DNA from: UBA699 sp050261915 | Lineage (GTDB): Bacteria > Bacillota > Clostridia > Clostridiales > Clostridiaceae | Reading direction: 5' to 3' | NCBI GenBank assembly: GCA_050261915.1 | Contig: JBLNDT010000035.1 | Span: 1-33,187, forward strand | Length of the DNA stretch: 33,187 nucleotides | In this document: positions 25,120-33,086 of the stretch, one piece after another | Layout: the number at the start of each line of letters is the position of its first letter | Position numbering within the stretch: position 1 is the stretch's first letter | Notes under the pieces: generated by a model | Seen by the model: the letters and a program-made list of their open reading frames with translations, nothing else | What the model was told of the DNA's origin: nothing | Databases searched by the model: none | Translations under genes and position numbers: made by a program

Positions 25120-25734
25120 ATGAAGCCATATGCAAAAGTTGTTATACAAGGTTCACCAATAACAAAATCCAATTTTAAACTTTCAAATTTAAAGGGAAGA
25201 GCCATTCTTCCATATAATTCAGGTAAATATCATGACAGATATGCCATTTATGAAGAGGAAATTGCATATCAGGCTAGAATGCAAAATCCCGGGGTTGTGC
25301 TTCAAGAATCCCTTATAGCTGTATTAAAGGTGTTTTATAAGAGCAGCAAACGCCACCCGGATACCACAAACATTACAAAAAGTATTTTTGACGGCATAGA
25401 AAAAAGCGGGCTGATTATAAATGATGCACAGGTAAGGAGACTTATAATAGAAGAATATTATGATGTAGTCACCCCAAGATTTGAACTTGAGCTTTTTGGA
25501 GAAAGCAGTTTTTCAATGTTTTATACTATAAACGAAAATGCTGATGCTAAAAGCCCTGTTAATTACAATCCTCCACCAAATAAAAAGAAGCTTGGTAATA
25601 TTATGCCTAAAGATCCAGTAAAAGATTCAAAGAGATGTGAAATATGCAACAAGTTAGTATCTGAAAAAGAAAAAATCTCTGCAAACAATGGTAAAACAAT
25701 AATCTGCAGAGACTGTCTTAAAAAGCTTTTTTAG
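25120..25734 (+). CDS. RusA-like endonuclease homologue with C-terminal Cys4 motif
   Basis: Residues about 1-130 resemble RusA Holliday junction resolvases: GSPITKSN near the start, then HPDTTNITKSIFDGIEK and INDAQV. The RusA acidic residues correspond here to D81, T83, D91 and D102, with lysine K87. The position of RusA D72, one of its catalytic aspartates, is threonine. After a proline/lysine linker (about 145-168) the C-terminus has C173-x2-C176 and C196-x2-C199, a likely zinc ribbon absent from E. coli RusA. AGGAG precedes the ATG. RusA is usually prophage-borne, but no phage genes are nearby, so this appears to be a resident chromosomal gene. Nuclease activity is uncertain. The 3' end overlaps the convergent DUF1836 gene by 17 bases. 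Confidence 0.82.
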   Translation: MKPYAKVVIQGSPITKSNFKLSNLKGRAILPYNSGKYHDRYAIYEEEIAYQARMQNPGVVLQESLIAVLKVFYKSSKRHPDTTNITKSIFDGIEKSGLIINDAQVRRLIIEEYYDVVTPRFELELFGESSFSMFYTINENADAKSPVNYNPPPNKKKLGNIMPKDPVKDSKRCEICNKLVSEKEKISANNGKTIICRDCLKKLF

Positions 25735-26296
25735 AAAAAAACTCATCTATTATTTTTTCCGCCATGCGCTTTTGCATGGCTGATTTAATTATAAGCTCCA
25801 GTACTGTTGAAAGCATTTCGTAATATTTTCTACCTTCTAAATCTGTCCCTTGAAAAAAAGAGTAACCCACATCATACTTTTCTTTAAATTCAATATGCTC
25901 TTTCTTTTCTATCTCTATAAAGGTATTATATAACTCTTCAAGTTCATGACTGTAGTCTTTCCCGTTTTTCATTATTTTTACCATAGGGGAAAGAAGTGCC
26001 TCAATGTCATTAATAGACAGCACCTGCTTTAAATAATATGTTAATACTATCAGCACCATATTGTCCCTGGAATACTTCTTTTTGTTTGGAGGAATCAAAA
26101 TACCAGCCTTGGTATAGTTATTAATCATTGTTTTAGTTAATACATCTTCCTCATCGCTTCGTTTTAAATAACCAAGTTTTTCTTCAATAAAGGTGGTTAC
26201 CTGATCCATGTATAAATCTATATCAGGAATTTTTTCGTAGGTTAGCTGATCAAATTCAGTTACTTTTTCAAGAATTTCTCTTAATTCCTCTTCCAT
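25718..26296 (-). CDS. DUF1836 protein, probable MerR-like DNA-binding regulator
   Basis: This 192-residue protein matches DUF1836, a Firmicutes family. Visible hallmarks are IPDIDLYMDQVTTFIEEKL (about 24-42), LTKTMINNYTKAGILIPP (about 53-70) and KKYSRDNMVLIVLTYYLKQVLSINDI. Together these resemble a winged-helix (MerR-like) DNA-binding region with a PP-containing wing. The C-terminal half is helical and ends in a basic amphipathic stretch. Its function has not been established. GGAGA lies ten bases before the ATG, and the FAD oxidoreductase gene is 15 bases upstream, so the two may be co-transcribed. Confidence 0.85.
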   Translation of the reverse strand: MEEELREILEKVTEFDQLTYEKIPDIDLYMDQVTTFIEEKLGYLKRSDEEDVLTKTMINNYTKAGILIPPNKKKYSRDNMVLIVLTYYLKQVLSINDIEALLSPMVKIMKNGKDYSHELEELYNTFIEIEKKEHIEFKEKYDVGYSFFQGTDLEGRKYYEMLSTVLELIIKSAMQKRMAEKIIDEFFSKKAF

Positions 26297-26311
26297 AAAG
26301 TATTTTCTCCA

Positions 26312-27271
26312 TTAAATATCAGTTTTTTCTGTTATGTATCTAAAGGCAGCTAGACCTGCTTCCCTTCCTTCAATAACAATACCGTCTGCATGTTCATGAA
26401 TATGATTGGCATCTCCACATACAAAAATTCCATCTATATCCACAAACAAGCCATTGCTGTCCATTTCAATTCCTGCATTTTCTAAAAGCTCTACATGTGG
26501 AACAAGGTCAACCGAAAGAATTACAGTGTCACATGGTATATTCCTTTCAGTACCGCTCACGGGGAATCCAGCTTCATCAATCTTTGCAACATTTATTTCT
26601 TCAACTCTTGCTTTGCCTTTAACATCAATAACATCATAATTAAGTAAAAGAGGAATATTAAAGTCTTTAATGCAATCCTCCACACTTTTTATACTGCCCT
26701 TTGGTGCACCTGACTTTTCTATTACAGCCTTAACCTTAGCACCTTCAATAATCATGCTTCTCGCCATTATCAAACCAAAATCATGGCTACCTATAACAAC
26801 AGCTTCTTTTCCCGGAAGATAACCTTCAATATTTATCATTCTCTGGACAGTTCCCGCAGTGTAAACACCTGCCATCTTACTTCCAGCTATTTTCAAGGCA
26901 TTTTTTGTACTTTCTATACATCCTGCAGCAAACACCAATGCCTTCCATTTAACTTGAAATACTCCCTGATCAGAGTTTACAGCTGTTAATGTTTTATTCT
27001 TATTTATCTCTATAACAGTAGTATTGAGCCGGTATTCTATCTGAAGTTCAATAACCTTGTCAATTAATCTTTGGCAGAACTCAGTGCCGGTTAAATTGTC
27101 ATCAAAAATTTCAAAACCAAAACCACTATGAATGCATTGGTTTAAATTCCCCCCCAATTCATTTTCACTTTCAAGTATTACTATACTATCAATTCCGCTT
27201 TCTTTTGCCTTAATTGCAGCAGAAATACCTGCAACTCCGCCCCCAACAATTGCCAAATCATAAAATTGCAT
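26312..27271 (-). CDS. FAD/NAD-binding oxidoreductase
   Basis: This 319-residue flavoprotein has an N-terminal FAD-binding GGGVAGISAA, a second dinucleotide-binding region VVIGSHDFGLIMA (the central G replaced by H) and a C-terminal IFVCGDANHIHEHADG that closes the FAD site. The motif GGNLNQCIHSGFG is characteristic of the oxidoreductase that accompanies L-2-hydroxyglutarate/glycerol-3-phosphate dehydrogenase-like and DUF1667 genes in Clostridia. Here it is alone, and the family CRERTR block reads CIESTK. Those relatives are often longer (my recollection, about 400 residues), so this may be a shortened stand-alone paralogue. The reaction cannot be specified. GGAGGGA precedes the ATG. Confidence 0.82.
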   Translation of the reverse strand: MQFYDLAIVGGGVAGISAAIKAKESGIDSIVILESENELGGNLNQCIHSGFGFEIFDDNLTGTEFCQRLIDKVIELQIEYRLNTTVIEINKNKTLTAVNSDQGVFQVKWKALVFAAGCIESTKNALKIAGSKMAGVYTAGTVQRMINIEGYLPGKEAVVIGSHDFGLIMARSMIIEGAKVKAVIEKSGAPKGSIKSVEDCIKDFNIPLLLNYDVIDVKGKARVEEINVAKIDEAGFPVSGTERNIPCDTVILSVDLVPHVELLENAGIEMDSNGLFVDIDGIFVCGDANHIHEHADGIVIEGREAGLAAFRYITEKTDI

Positions 27272-27331
27272 TTTATCCCTCCAAAGTTAAACACAATTTG
27301 GTTTTATATATTTATAATACATTTCAAACAG

Positions 27332-27349
27332 AAAAAAAGCAATTGCTTT
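27332..27349 (-). terminator. Short terminator after the CPBP protease gene
   Basis: On the minus strand AAAGC-AATT-GCTTT overlaps the stop codon and continues into a seven-T run. The stem is short, but the U-tract is good. Confidence 0.5.
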
Positions 27350-28355
27350 AAAAGCCTTGCTTCTTTTGTGTTTCCCTCTTTATAAAATATAAAAATGGCA
27401 GATAGATAATTAATGTAATAATTTGTCCAAATAAAACTTGATGGAAATCCATAACAACATTAACAGGGATGCTTCCTCCAATACAGACTAAACAATTATT
27501 AAGATAATGAAATATTGCAATTATCCATACATTTCTTGTCTTCATAAAGACATACCCAAAGAAAATACTTAAGCTTACACAGTAAAACAAATGCCCCATT
27601 ACTGACAGCCATGGTGTGGCAGGGCTGTAAAGGGTGAAATCCAAGGGGAGATGCCAAATTCCCCAAATTAAACCTAAAATTATTATTCCTTTTATGGCAC
27701 CAAACCTTTTTTGTAATGCCCCCTGAAGAAAATATCGCCATCCATATTCCTCACCAAAAAAGATTATTAACACAAAAATGTTGGGAATTAACATCTGTAA
27801 AAAATACATTAGATCTATTCCAGAAGAAGAGCCTTGATCTATTCCAAATAAAGGTGAAAGAATGGCTAAAGCTGCTATTCTTAAAAAATACAACACCACA
27901 AATAAGATTATATAAAACATTGCCTTAGGAAACCTGGTGTTAAATATAAGGCCGGAATATCCATATTCATCATGTTTGTCATGATTTCCAATAAAACACA
28001 TGAAAATAAGAATCATTGATACTATAATAATAAGAATTGATAATACCACTGCTATATCTTTTCCAAATATAATTAAAGAAAAAATTAAAGAACAAGAATA
28101 TGCAGCTGCAAAAAATAAATATAATTTATAAAAACCTGCTGCTACCAAAGCAGCTTTCTCTCTATTACTTAAAAATGCAACCATTGCAGCTGCTGCAGGC
28201 AGCAACATCTGAATATTTGCCAAACTTGAAACATTATGATTTTTGCTCTTTAAATAAAACATCATTATACCAAGGATTATTAGTACACCAAAGTTAACAA
28301 TAAAAAATATTCTAAGCTCCTTATTGCTAATATTACTGTTAGCCTGTTCTGTCAT
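27348..28355 (-). CDS. CPBP-family intramembrane metalloprotease
   Basis: This 335-residue polytopic membrane protein belongs to the CAAX protease/bacteriocin-processing (CPBP, Abi) family. The catalytic motifs are GEEYGWR (E202, E203, R207), a histidine in WGIWHLP (H235) and the third motif FHYLNN (H283, N287). About eight hydrophobic helices are visible. Members process prenylated proteins, bacteriocins or signalling substrates, or confer self-immunity; no bacteriocin gene is next to it, so the role is open. GGGGGT precedes the ATG, and a good promoter (TTACCA, 17 bases, TATAAT) lies at 28388-28416, so it is transcribed on its own. Confidence 0.92.
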   Translation of the reverse strand: MTEQANSNISNKELRIFFIVNFGVLIILGIMMFYLKSKNHNVSSLANIQMLLPAAAAMVAFLSNREKAALVAAGFYKLYLFFAAAYSCSLIFSLIIFGKDIAVVLSILIIIVSMILIFMCFIGNHDKHDEYGYSGLIFNTRFPKAMFYIILFVVLYFLRIAALAILSPLFGIDQGSSSGIDLMYFLQMLIPNIFVLIIFFGEEYGWRYFLQGALQKRFGAIKGIIILGLIWGIWHLPLDFTLYSPATPWLSVMGHLFYCVSLSIFFGYVFMKTRNVWIIAIFHYLNNCLVCIGGSIPVNVVMDFHQVLFGQIITLIIYLPFLYFIKRETQKKQGF

Positions 28356-28387
28356 ATGGTACCCCCAAATTCAATTCCTTTTTTTAT

Positions 28388-28416
28388 ATTATATTCCTAA
28401 TGTTTGGATTTGGTAA
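28388..28416 (-). promoter_or_regulatory. Sigma-A promoter of the CPBP protease gene
   Basis: The minus strand shows TTACCA (28416-28411), a 17-base spacer and a perfect TATAAT (28393-28388), about 32 bases before the start codon. This gives a short leader with the ribosome binding site. Confidence 0.65.
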
Positions 28417-28476
28417 ATTGAACCACAAACATCATGTTAGATTAAAAATGCTTTAAATTACATACAAATTCGCAAT

Positions 28477-28500
28477 AAAAAAAACATGGGAAATCATGTT
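28477..28500 (-). terminator. Rho-independent terminator of the 155-residue protein gene
   Basis: AACATG and CATGTT form a six-base-pair stem with a six-base loop, followed on the minus strand by a T run that starts within the stem (TTTTTTTT). It lies 23 bases after the stop codon. Confidence 0.75.
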
Positions 28501-28522
28501 CTTTTTATTAGACACTATTAAT

Positions 28523-28990
28523 TTAAACATAATTCCACTCTTCTCCAATATCACAATCACCCCAAGGGTCTACCCCATTGTAAGCACCTACATATACTAC
28601 TTTATCTCCTCTAATTATCCATTGTAGTCCATGCTCTTCTTCCCAGGTACAATTAAGTTCTAAATTAACAACTGGCTCACTCCCGTTTTGGGGAATTGGA
28701 ACAGACATGGAACTTGGAGTTATCAATGTAAGAACATCTGTTACTTTATCAAACTTTAATGTATCTTCACCTATGTCATCTAAGAAATTATTACAGTACC
28801 TAATAGAAGCCAAACATAAACTATTTATTATGTCTTCATTAACACTGTTTAGACGTATAGCACACTGTTCTGCATAATTTAAATTTGAATCTTCCTCAAT
28901 AAATACTTGGATGTCTTTACAAAATAGGTCAAAATAAACTTGTCCCTCTAATTCAAAAAGCTCACTTTTATTAATATTCTTTATAAACAT
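28523..28990 (-). CDS. Small protein of uncertain family (DUF6985-like C-terminus)
   Basis: This 155-residue acidic, soluble protein has no signal or membrane segment. Its C-terminal pattern, with LNCTWEEEHGLQWIIRG, VVYVGAYNGVDPWGD and a final EEWNY, resembles DUF6985-type domains often found as stand-alone genes or among immunity-like proteins. I assign this from memory of the pattern and am not sure. The N-terminal half has the IRYCNNFLDDIG segment seen in relatives. A strong promoter upstream, AAGGAGG before the ATG and its own terminator make it a monocistronic gene. No toxin gene is adjacent, so an immunity role has no support here. Confidence 0.7.
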   Translation of the reverse strand: MFIKNINKSELFELEGQVYFDLFCKDIQVFIEEDSNLNYAEQCAIRLNSVNEDIINSLCLASIRYCNNFLDDIGEDTLKFDKVTDVLTLITPSSMSVPIPQNGSEPVVNLELNCTWEEEHGLQWIIRGDKVVYVGAYNGVDPWGDCDIGEEWNYV

Positions 28991-29064
28991 TAAAACCTTA
29001 CCTCCTTAATAAAGCTATCCATTGCAAAAATATAAACAGCCTTGCACTTGTTTCCATTATTTTC

Positions 29065-29093
29065 ATTATATCGCTAATATTTGTATTTGACAA
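29065..29093 (-). promoter_or_regulatory. Sigma-A promoter of the 155-residue protein gene
   Basis: The minus strand has TTGTCA (29093-29088), a 17-base spacer and a perfect TATAAT (29070-29065). The leader would be about 70 bases and contains no recognised riboswitch. Confidence 0.7.
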
Positions 29094-29114
29094 ATCGTAC
29101 CTCAATTTTTTTGG

Positions 29115-29152
29115 TATAATAAAAAATGCTCTCCAACACAGGAAAGCATTTT
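29115..29152 (-). terminator. Terminator of the NAD salvage operon
   Basis: A 12-base-pair stem (one G-U pair in minus-strand RNA) with a six-base loop is followed by a T-rich stretch, 28 bases after the nadE stop. Confidence 0.8.
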
Positions 29153-29179
29153 CAGTAACTCCTATTGATAAATAAATCC

Positions 29180-29905
29180 CTAATTCTTTTGTAAGTATAC
29201 GGGGTCTCTTTCAACAGGGAAAGCCTTAATTCCAATTCTTTTATGCTCAGTTTTATCATATTGTTCTTCAATAATTTTTTGAGCCCTTTCATTTGTGCTT
29301 CCGTTTAAGATATACTCATCTATTTCCTTATATAAAACCTTCATTTCCTCCTCATCTGTCTGACCTTCCCATAATCCTGCGGAGGGTGCCTTTTCGATTA
29401 TCTCTTCTGGAACTCCAAGCTCCCTTGCCAAAATCCTAACCTCGCTTTTGCAGAGATTTCTGATTGGATTTATATCATGAGCCCCATCCCCCCACTTGGT
29501 GAAATATCCCATAGTAGCTTCACTAAGGTTTCCTGTTCCAACCACAATATATCCTCTATTTTGAGCAATTGCATAAAGGGAGGCCATCCTTAACCTTGGT
29601 TTCAAATTGGATGAAGATAAACTACTTAGGTCTTCGCCTATGGCACTTTTCATTGCCTCAAAGGGTTGCATTAAATCAACAAATATTGTTTCAATATCAA
29701 ACTTTTCTGCAGTGATTCTAGCATACCTTTCATCTTCTGATATATTGCCGCAAGGCATAATTACCCCAATTGTATTTTTAGACGCTAGTTTGCATAGTGC
29801 CAGTACCACAGCACTGTCAATCCCACCTGAATTTCCTGTAATAAATCCTTTTGACCCGGAAGATTCCAATTGTTCCTTAAGCCATATAACTATTTCATTT
29901 ACCAT
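29180..29905 (-). CDS. nadE: NH3-dependent NAD+ synthetase
   Basis: NadE amidates nicotinate adenine dinucleotide to NAD+ with ATP. The 241-residue protein has the pyrophosphatase-loop motif NSGGIDSA (SGGIDS at 26-31), VGTGNLSEATMGYFTKWGDG and NPIRNLCKSEVR, and a C-terminal GIKAFPVERDP. There is no N-terminal nitrilase (glutaminase) domain, so it should use free ammonia. AGGGGTGA precedes the ATG, which lies 14 bases after nadD. It is the last gene of the NAD operon, before a clear terminator. Confidence 0.96.
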   Translation of the reverse strand: MVNEIVIWLKEQLESSGSKGFITGNSGGIDSAVVLALCKLASKNTIGVIMPCGNISEDERYARITAEKFDIETIFVDLMQPFEAMKSAIGEDLSSLSSSNLKPRLRMASLYAIAQNRGYIVVGTGNLSEATMGYFTKWGDGAHDINPIRNLCKSEVRILARELGVPEEIIEKAPSAGLWEGQTDEEEMKVLYKEIDEYILNGSTNERAQKIIEEQYDKTEHKRIGIKAFPVERDPVYLQKN

Positions 29906-29919
29906 TTCAAATCACCCCT

Positions 29920-30519
29920 TTATTTATATAAATTGTTTTCTATTATATAATTGTAAACTGCTTCAGGCACCATCCACTTAAAACTTTTATTTTTATTTAT
30001 ACATTCCCTTACAATTGTAGAGCTGGAGCTTGAAATAACTTGATTTTTTAATATCACAAAATTTTCTTTGTATTTGTTAAGCATATCGTTATTTTCTATA
30101 ATTTCAATTGATTGTTTTTCTCCTCTTTCAAATATTACAAACTTAAAACTTTTTATTAGAGCTTCAAACTCTGCCCAGTTTGGAAGATCCCTTAAATTAT
30201 CAGTACCCATTAAAAAATATATTTCATATTCCTTATACATATCTTTTAATATTCTAAGAGAATCAATAGTACTTAGGAGCTTATCAGAATTACATTCCAA
30301 ATCACTTACTCCAAACCTAGGGTTATCCCTGCATGCAAGTTCCAGCATTTTAATTCTATGAATACATTGTATTAGTCCCTTTTTTATATATCTATCCCCT
30401 ACTGGGAGGAAAATAATTTTTTCCATTCCTGCTATACTAAATAAAACACTTTCAGCAAGTTCAAGATGTGCAGAGGTACATGGATTAAATGCCCCTCCCA
30501 TAATTCCTATTCCCTTCAT
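29920..30519 (-). CDS. nadD: Nicotinate-nucleotide adenylyltransferase-like protein
   Basis: The enzyme would transfer AMP from ATP to nicotinate mononucleotide. The 199-residue protein has the nucleotidyltransferase N-terminus GIMGGAFNP, LMGTDNLRDLPNW (normally GxDxxxxxxxW) and VISSSSSTIVREC (the ISxSxIR block). The normal (H/T)xGH motif reads TSAH here, with alanine in place of glycine, a notable change at the ATP site. The ATG follows the pncB stop without a gap, its ribosome binding site lying in the pncB end. Position between pncB and nadE supports the NaMN adenylyltransferase role, but it may be a second, divergent copy beside a canonical nadD elsewhere. Confidence 0.82.
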   Translation of the reverse strand: MKGIGIMGGAFNPCTSAHLELAESVLFSIAGMEKIIFLPVGDRYIKKGLIQCIHRIKMLELACRDNPRFGVSDLECNSDKLLSTIDSLRILKDMYKEYEIYFLMGTDNLRDLPNWAEFEALIKSFKFVIFERGEKQSIEIIENNDMLNKYKENFVILKNQVISSSSSTIVRECINKNKSFKWMVPEAVYNYIIENNLYK

Positions 30520-31977
30520 TTAAATCTCATCTCCAGTTCTATACTTGTTGATCATCTCATACTTAAGCTTCCATAGTTCTTTTGATAAATCTACATAGTA
30601 TTTATGAGGATTTTCAAATCTTAAAATCTCATCCCACAAGGTTTCAATTTCACTTAGACAATATTCCCTAATATCTTTTAATGAAGGACTTTCGTATACA
30701 CATACTCCTTTTTTAAATATCTGAACCTGTAGTTCCTTCACATTATAATTTTCAAGTTTTGTCTTTTTCCAGGTGCTTATTGGGTCAAATAGAATATATG
30801 GCTTATTAAAATCAATAATTTCATTATGAAGCGCAACCACGTCTCCTAAAGCTTTTCCAGAGATCTTGTCATAAAATCTATAAACCTTTTTAAAGCCTGG
30901 GTTTGTAATTTTCTCCTCATTTTCACTTAGTTTTATCTTAGGGATTATTTCTCCTCCTTTTTCAATAGCAGCCTCTTTATAAACCCCTCCAAAAACAGGA
31001 CATGACTTGCTGGTAATAAGACTTTCCCCTACCCCAAAGCTGTCAATACAGGCCCCTTGATCAAGAAGATTTGTTATTAAATGTTCATCAAGTGAATTTG
31101 AAGCAACTATTTTGCAGTCCTTCATACCTGCAGCATCAAAGAGCTTCCTTGCTTCTTTAGATAAATATGCTATGTCACCACTGTCAATTCTAACCCCCTT
31201 TAGCCTGTGTCCATTAGGCTCAAGGACCTCTTTTGCAACCCTTATACTGTTTGGAACTCCGCTTTTTAGAACATTGTATGTGTCTATAAGCAAGGTTGTT
31301 GAATCTGGATAAGCTTTTGCATAGGCAGCAAATGCTTCATATTCACTATCAAAGCTCTGAACCCAGCTGTGAGCCATGGTCCCAATTGCAGGCACCTGAT
31401 AATCCCTGTCTGCTATTGTACATGCAGTCCCTATGCAACCTCCTATATATGAGGCTCTCGCACCTAAAATTGCCCCATCATACCCATGAGCTCTCCTTGA
31501 ACCAAATTCCATTACCGGCCTTCCCTTAGCTGCCCTTACCACCCTATTAGCTTTTGTAGCTATTAAACTTTGATGGTTTATTGTAGTAAGAAGCATTGTT
31601 TCAACTAGTTGAACCTGAGGAAGGGGACCTCTGGTTGTTATAAGTGGTTCTCCAGGAAACACAGGGGTTCCTTCAGGTATCGCCCAAACATCACATTGAA
31701 ATTTAAACTCTTCCAGATATGAAAGGAATTCTTCGTTAAAAATATTCCTTTTCCTTAAATATTCAATATCACAAGAGTCAAATTTAAGCTGTTTCAAATA
31801 ATCAATTACCTGAGCAAGGCCTGCGGTAATTGCAAAGCCTCCATTATCAGGATTTCTCCTATAAAACATATCGAAATATGCTATTGTGTCCTTCATCCCT
31901 GATTTTATAAATCCATTTCCCATTGTAAGTTCGTAAAAATCTGTTAACATGGTTAAATTTCTTTTTATATTATTCAT
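30520..31977 (-). CDS. pncB: Nicotinate phosphoribosyltransferase
   Basis: PncB makes nicotinate mononucleotide from nicotinate, PRPP and ATP. The 485-residue protein has the family N-terminus LTDFYELTMGNGF, MEFGSRRAHGYDGAILGARASYIGG in the middle, and the PRPP-region KGVRIDSGDIAYLSKEAR and VASNSLDEHLI, with GVGESLITS near residue 317. The ATG overlaps the stop of the preceding gene (ATGA), with GAGGAG as ribosome binding site, so the two are translationally coupled. Confidence 0.97.
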   Translation of the reverse strand: MNNIKRNLTMLTDFYELTMGNGFIKSGMKDTIAYFDMFYRRNPDNGGFAITAGLAQVIDYLKQLKFDSCDIEYLRKRNIFNEEFLSYLEEFKFQCDVWAIPEGTPVFPGEPLITTRGPLPQVQLVETMLLTTINHQSLIATKANRVVRAAKGRPVMEFGSRRAHGYDGAILGARASYIGGCIGTACTIADRDYQVPAIGTMAHSWVQSFDSEYEAFAAYAKAYPDSTTLLIDTYNVLKSGVPNSIRVAKEVLEPNGHRLKGVRIDSGDIAYLSKEARKLFDAAGMKDCKIVASNSLDEHLITNLLDQGACIDSFGVGESLITSKSCPVFGGVYKEAAIEKGGEIIPKIKLSENEEKITNPGFKKVYRFYDKISGKALGDVVALHNEIIDFNKPYILFDPISTWKKTKLENYNVKELQVQIFKKGVCVYESPSLKDIREYCLSEIETLWDEILRFENPHKYYVDLSKELWKLKYEMINKYRTGDEI

Positions 31978-32333
31978 AATGCCTTTATCTCCTCTTCATA
32001 ATTCATTTTTGTATCAGTTAAGATCAAATTGTTTATATGCTCAATTATTTTTTTAAAATCGCTGTTTTTAAACACTTTCCTGAAATTATTTTCATCATTA
32101 GTCCTTTCGATAATTATATCATTGCAACCTTTAATTAAAGTTATATTAATATTTTTCAATGGATTAAACAACCCATTTGAAACAGAAAAGTAATTAATAT
32201 GAAGATTCTCTTCAAGAAATTCCCTGCCCCCAAAGTATGTCATTCGTGAACTGTATAACATTCTTCCATTTATATTTTTCAACCTTACATCCCTGCTTAT
32301 AGTTTTTTGAATTTTAACCATCAGAAAATCCAT
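31974..32333 (-). CDS. Unknown 119-residue protein in the NAD operon
   Basis: I do not recognise the family. The ATG at 32333 has GGGGG seven bases upstream. The protein is soluble and basic with predicted strands in the first two thirds (IQKTISRDVRLKNINGRMLY; INITLIKGCNDIIIER) and a helical C-terminus. It has no Cys/His metal site. Its stop overlaps the pncB start by four bases, so it is co-expressed with pncB, downstream of the nicotinamidase gene. A regulatory or chaperone role in niacin salvage is possible but unsupported. Confidence 0.75.
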   Translation of the reverse strand: MDFLMVKIQKTISRDVRLKNINGRMLYSSRMTYFGGREFLEENLHINYFSVSNGLFNPLKNINITLIKGCNDIIIERTNDENNFRKVFKNSDFKKIIEHINNLILTDTKMNYEEEIKAL

Positions 32334-32384
32334 TTCAGTACCCCCTTAGTAACAATTTGTTACTATGTTTAGGCGAGCATATTT

Positions 32385-33059
32385 CTATGCTCTAACCAAT
32401 TCAATTCCATTCAACTTCATATTATAAAGTGCAAATATATCCATTAATTCTCTTAGGTGGTTTGTTATTTTCAAATCATAGGTTTCCATTGCATTTACCA
32501 CTGCAATAACTTTACCTTTCAAGTTCTCCTGATTCATATATGCCCTCTGGGACAAACAGTACTGAAGGCAGCATATATCTGTTACATAGCCGCAAACCAC
32601 AAAATTTTTAATATTTTTGTTTGCCTTAAGCCAACTTTGGTACTCTGGTGCCAAAAATCCATTGGTGGAGTTTTTTACACACATTTCTGCATCTTTATCT
32701 AGGTATGGCTTTAGTTCATCAACTAATTCTGATTCAGAGGTCCCCTCTATGCAATGAACTGGATAAGTATTAAATTCCACTGAGTTTTTTATATGAGTAT
32801 CTATAAAAAACACTTTTTTATAACCCTTAAATTTGTCTACAACTCCTAAAAGTTGTGGCAGATTTTCTTTAACAAAGGGAGAGTACATGATTCCTTCTTT
32901 ACAAAATCCATTAACCGCATCAACAATTATTACTGCCGTATTGTCTTTGTTAATATTATCCATATCAATATTGTTTGTATTGTTTAGATCTTCAACTATT
33001 GAACTTATTGTTGCATTTACTGATGTGAGAAATTCACTGTTTAAATTTATATTTTCCAT
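32385..33059 (-). CDS. pncA: Nicotinamidase (isochorismatase family)
   Basis: The 224-residue cysteine hydrolase deamidates nicotinamide to nicotinate and ammonia. The triad is visible: D47 in VIIVDAVNGF, K129 in CVKNSTNGF and C163 in YVTDICC. Metal-site residues are D87 and H89 (FIDTHI) and probably H102. About 40 residues before the catalytic domain form an extra N-terminal helix relative to minimal PncA. Released ammonia could feed the NH3-dependent NadE of the same operon. Isochorismatase relatives share the fold, but the operon fixes the assignment. It lies 51 bases upstream of the unknown 119-residue gene. Confidence 0.88.
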   Translation of the reverse strand: MENINLNSEFLTSVNATISSIVEDLNNTNNIDMDNINKDNTAVIIVDAVNGFCKEGIMYSPFVKENLPQLLGVVDKFKGYKKVFFIDTHIKNSVEFNTYPVHCIEGTSESELVDELKPYLDKDAEMCVKNSTNGFLAPEYQSWLKANKNIKNFVVCGYVTDICCLQYCLSQRAYMNQENLKGKVIAVVNAMETYDLKITNHLRELMDIFALYNMKLNGIELVRA

Positions 33060-33086
33060 TTCGACAACCCCTTTACTAATATTATT

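Noticed and set aside
25718..25734. Possible frameshift or fusion between the RusA-like and DUF1836 genes
   Set aside because: The genes are convergent and their 17-base overlap is at both 3' ends. Both proteins end normally.
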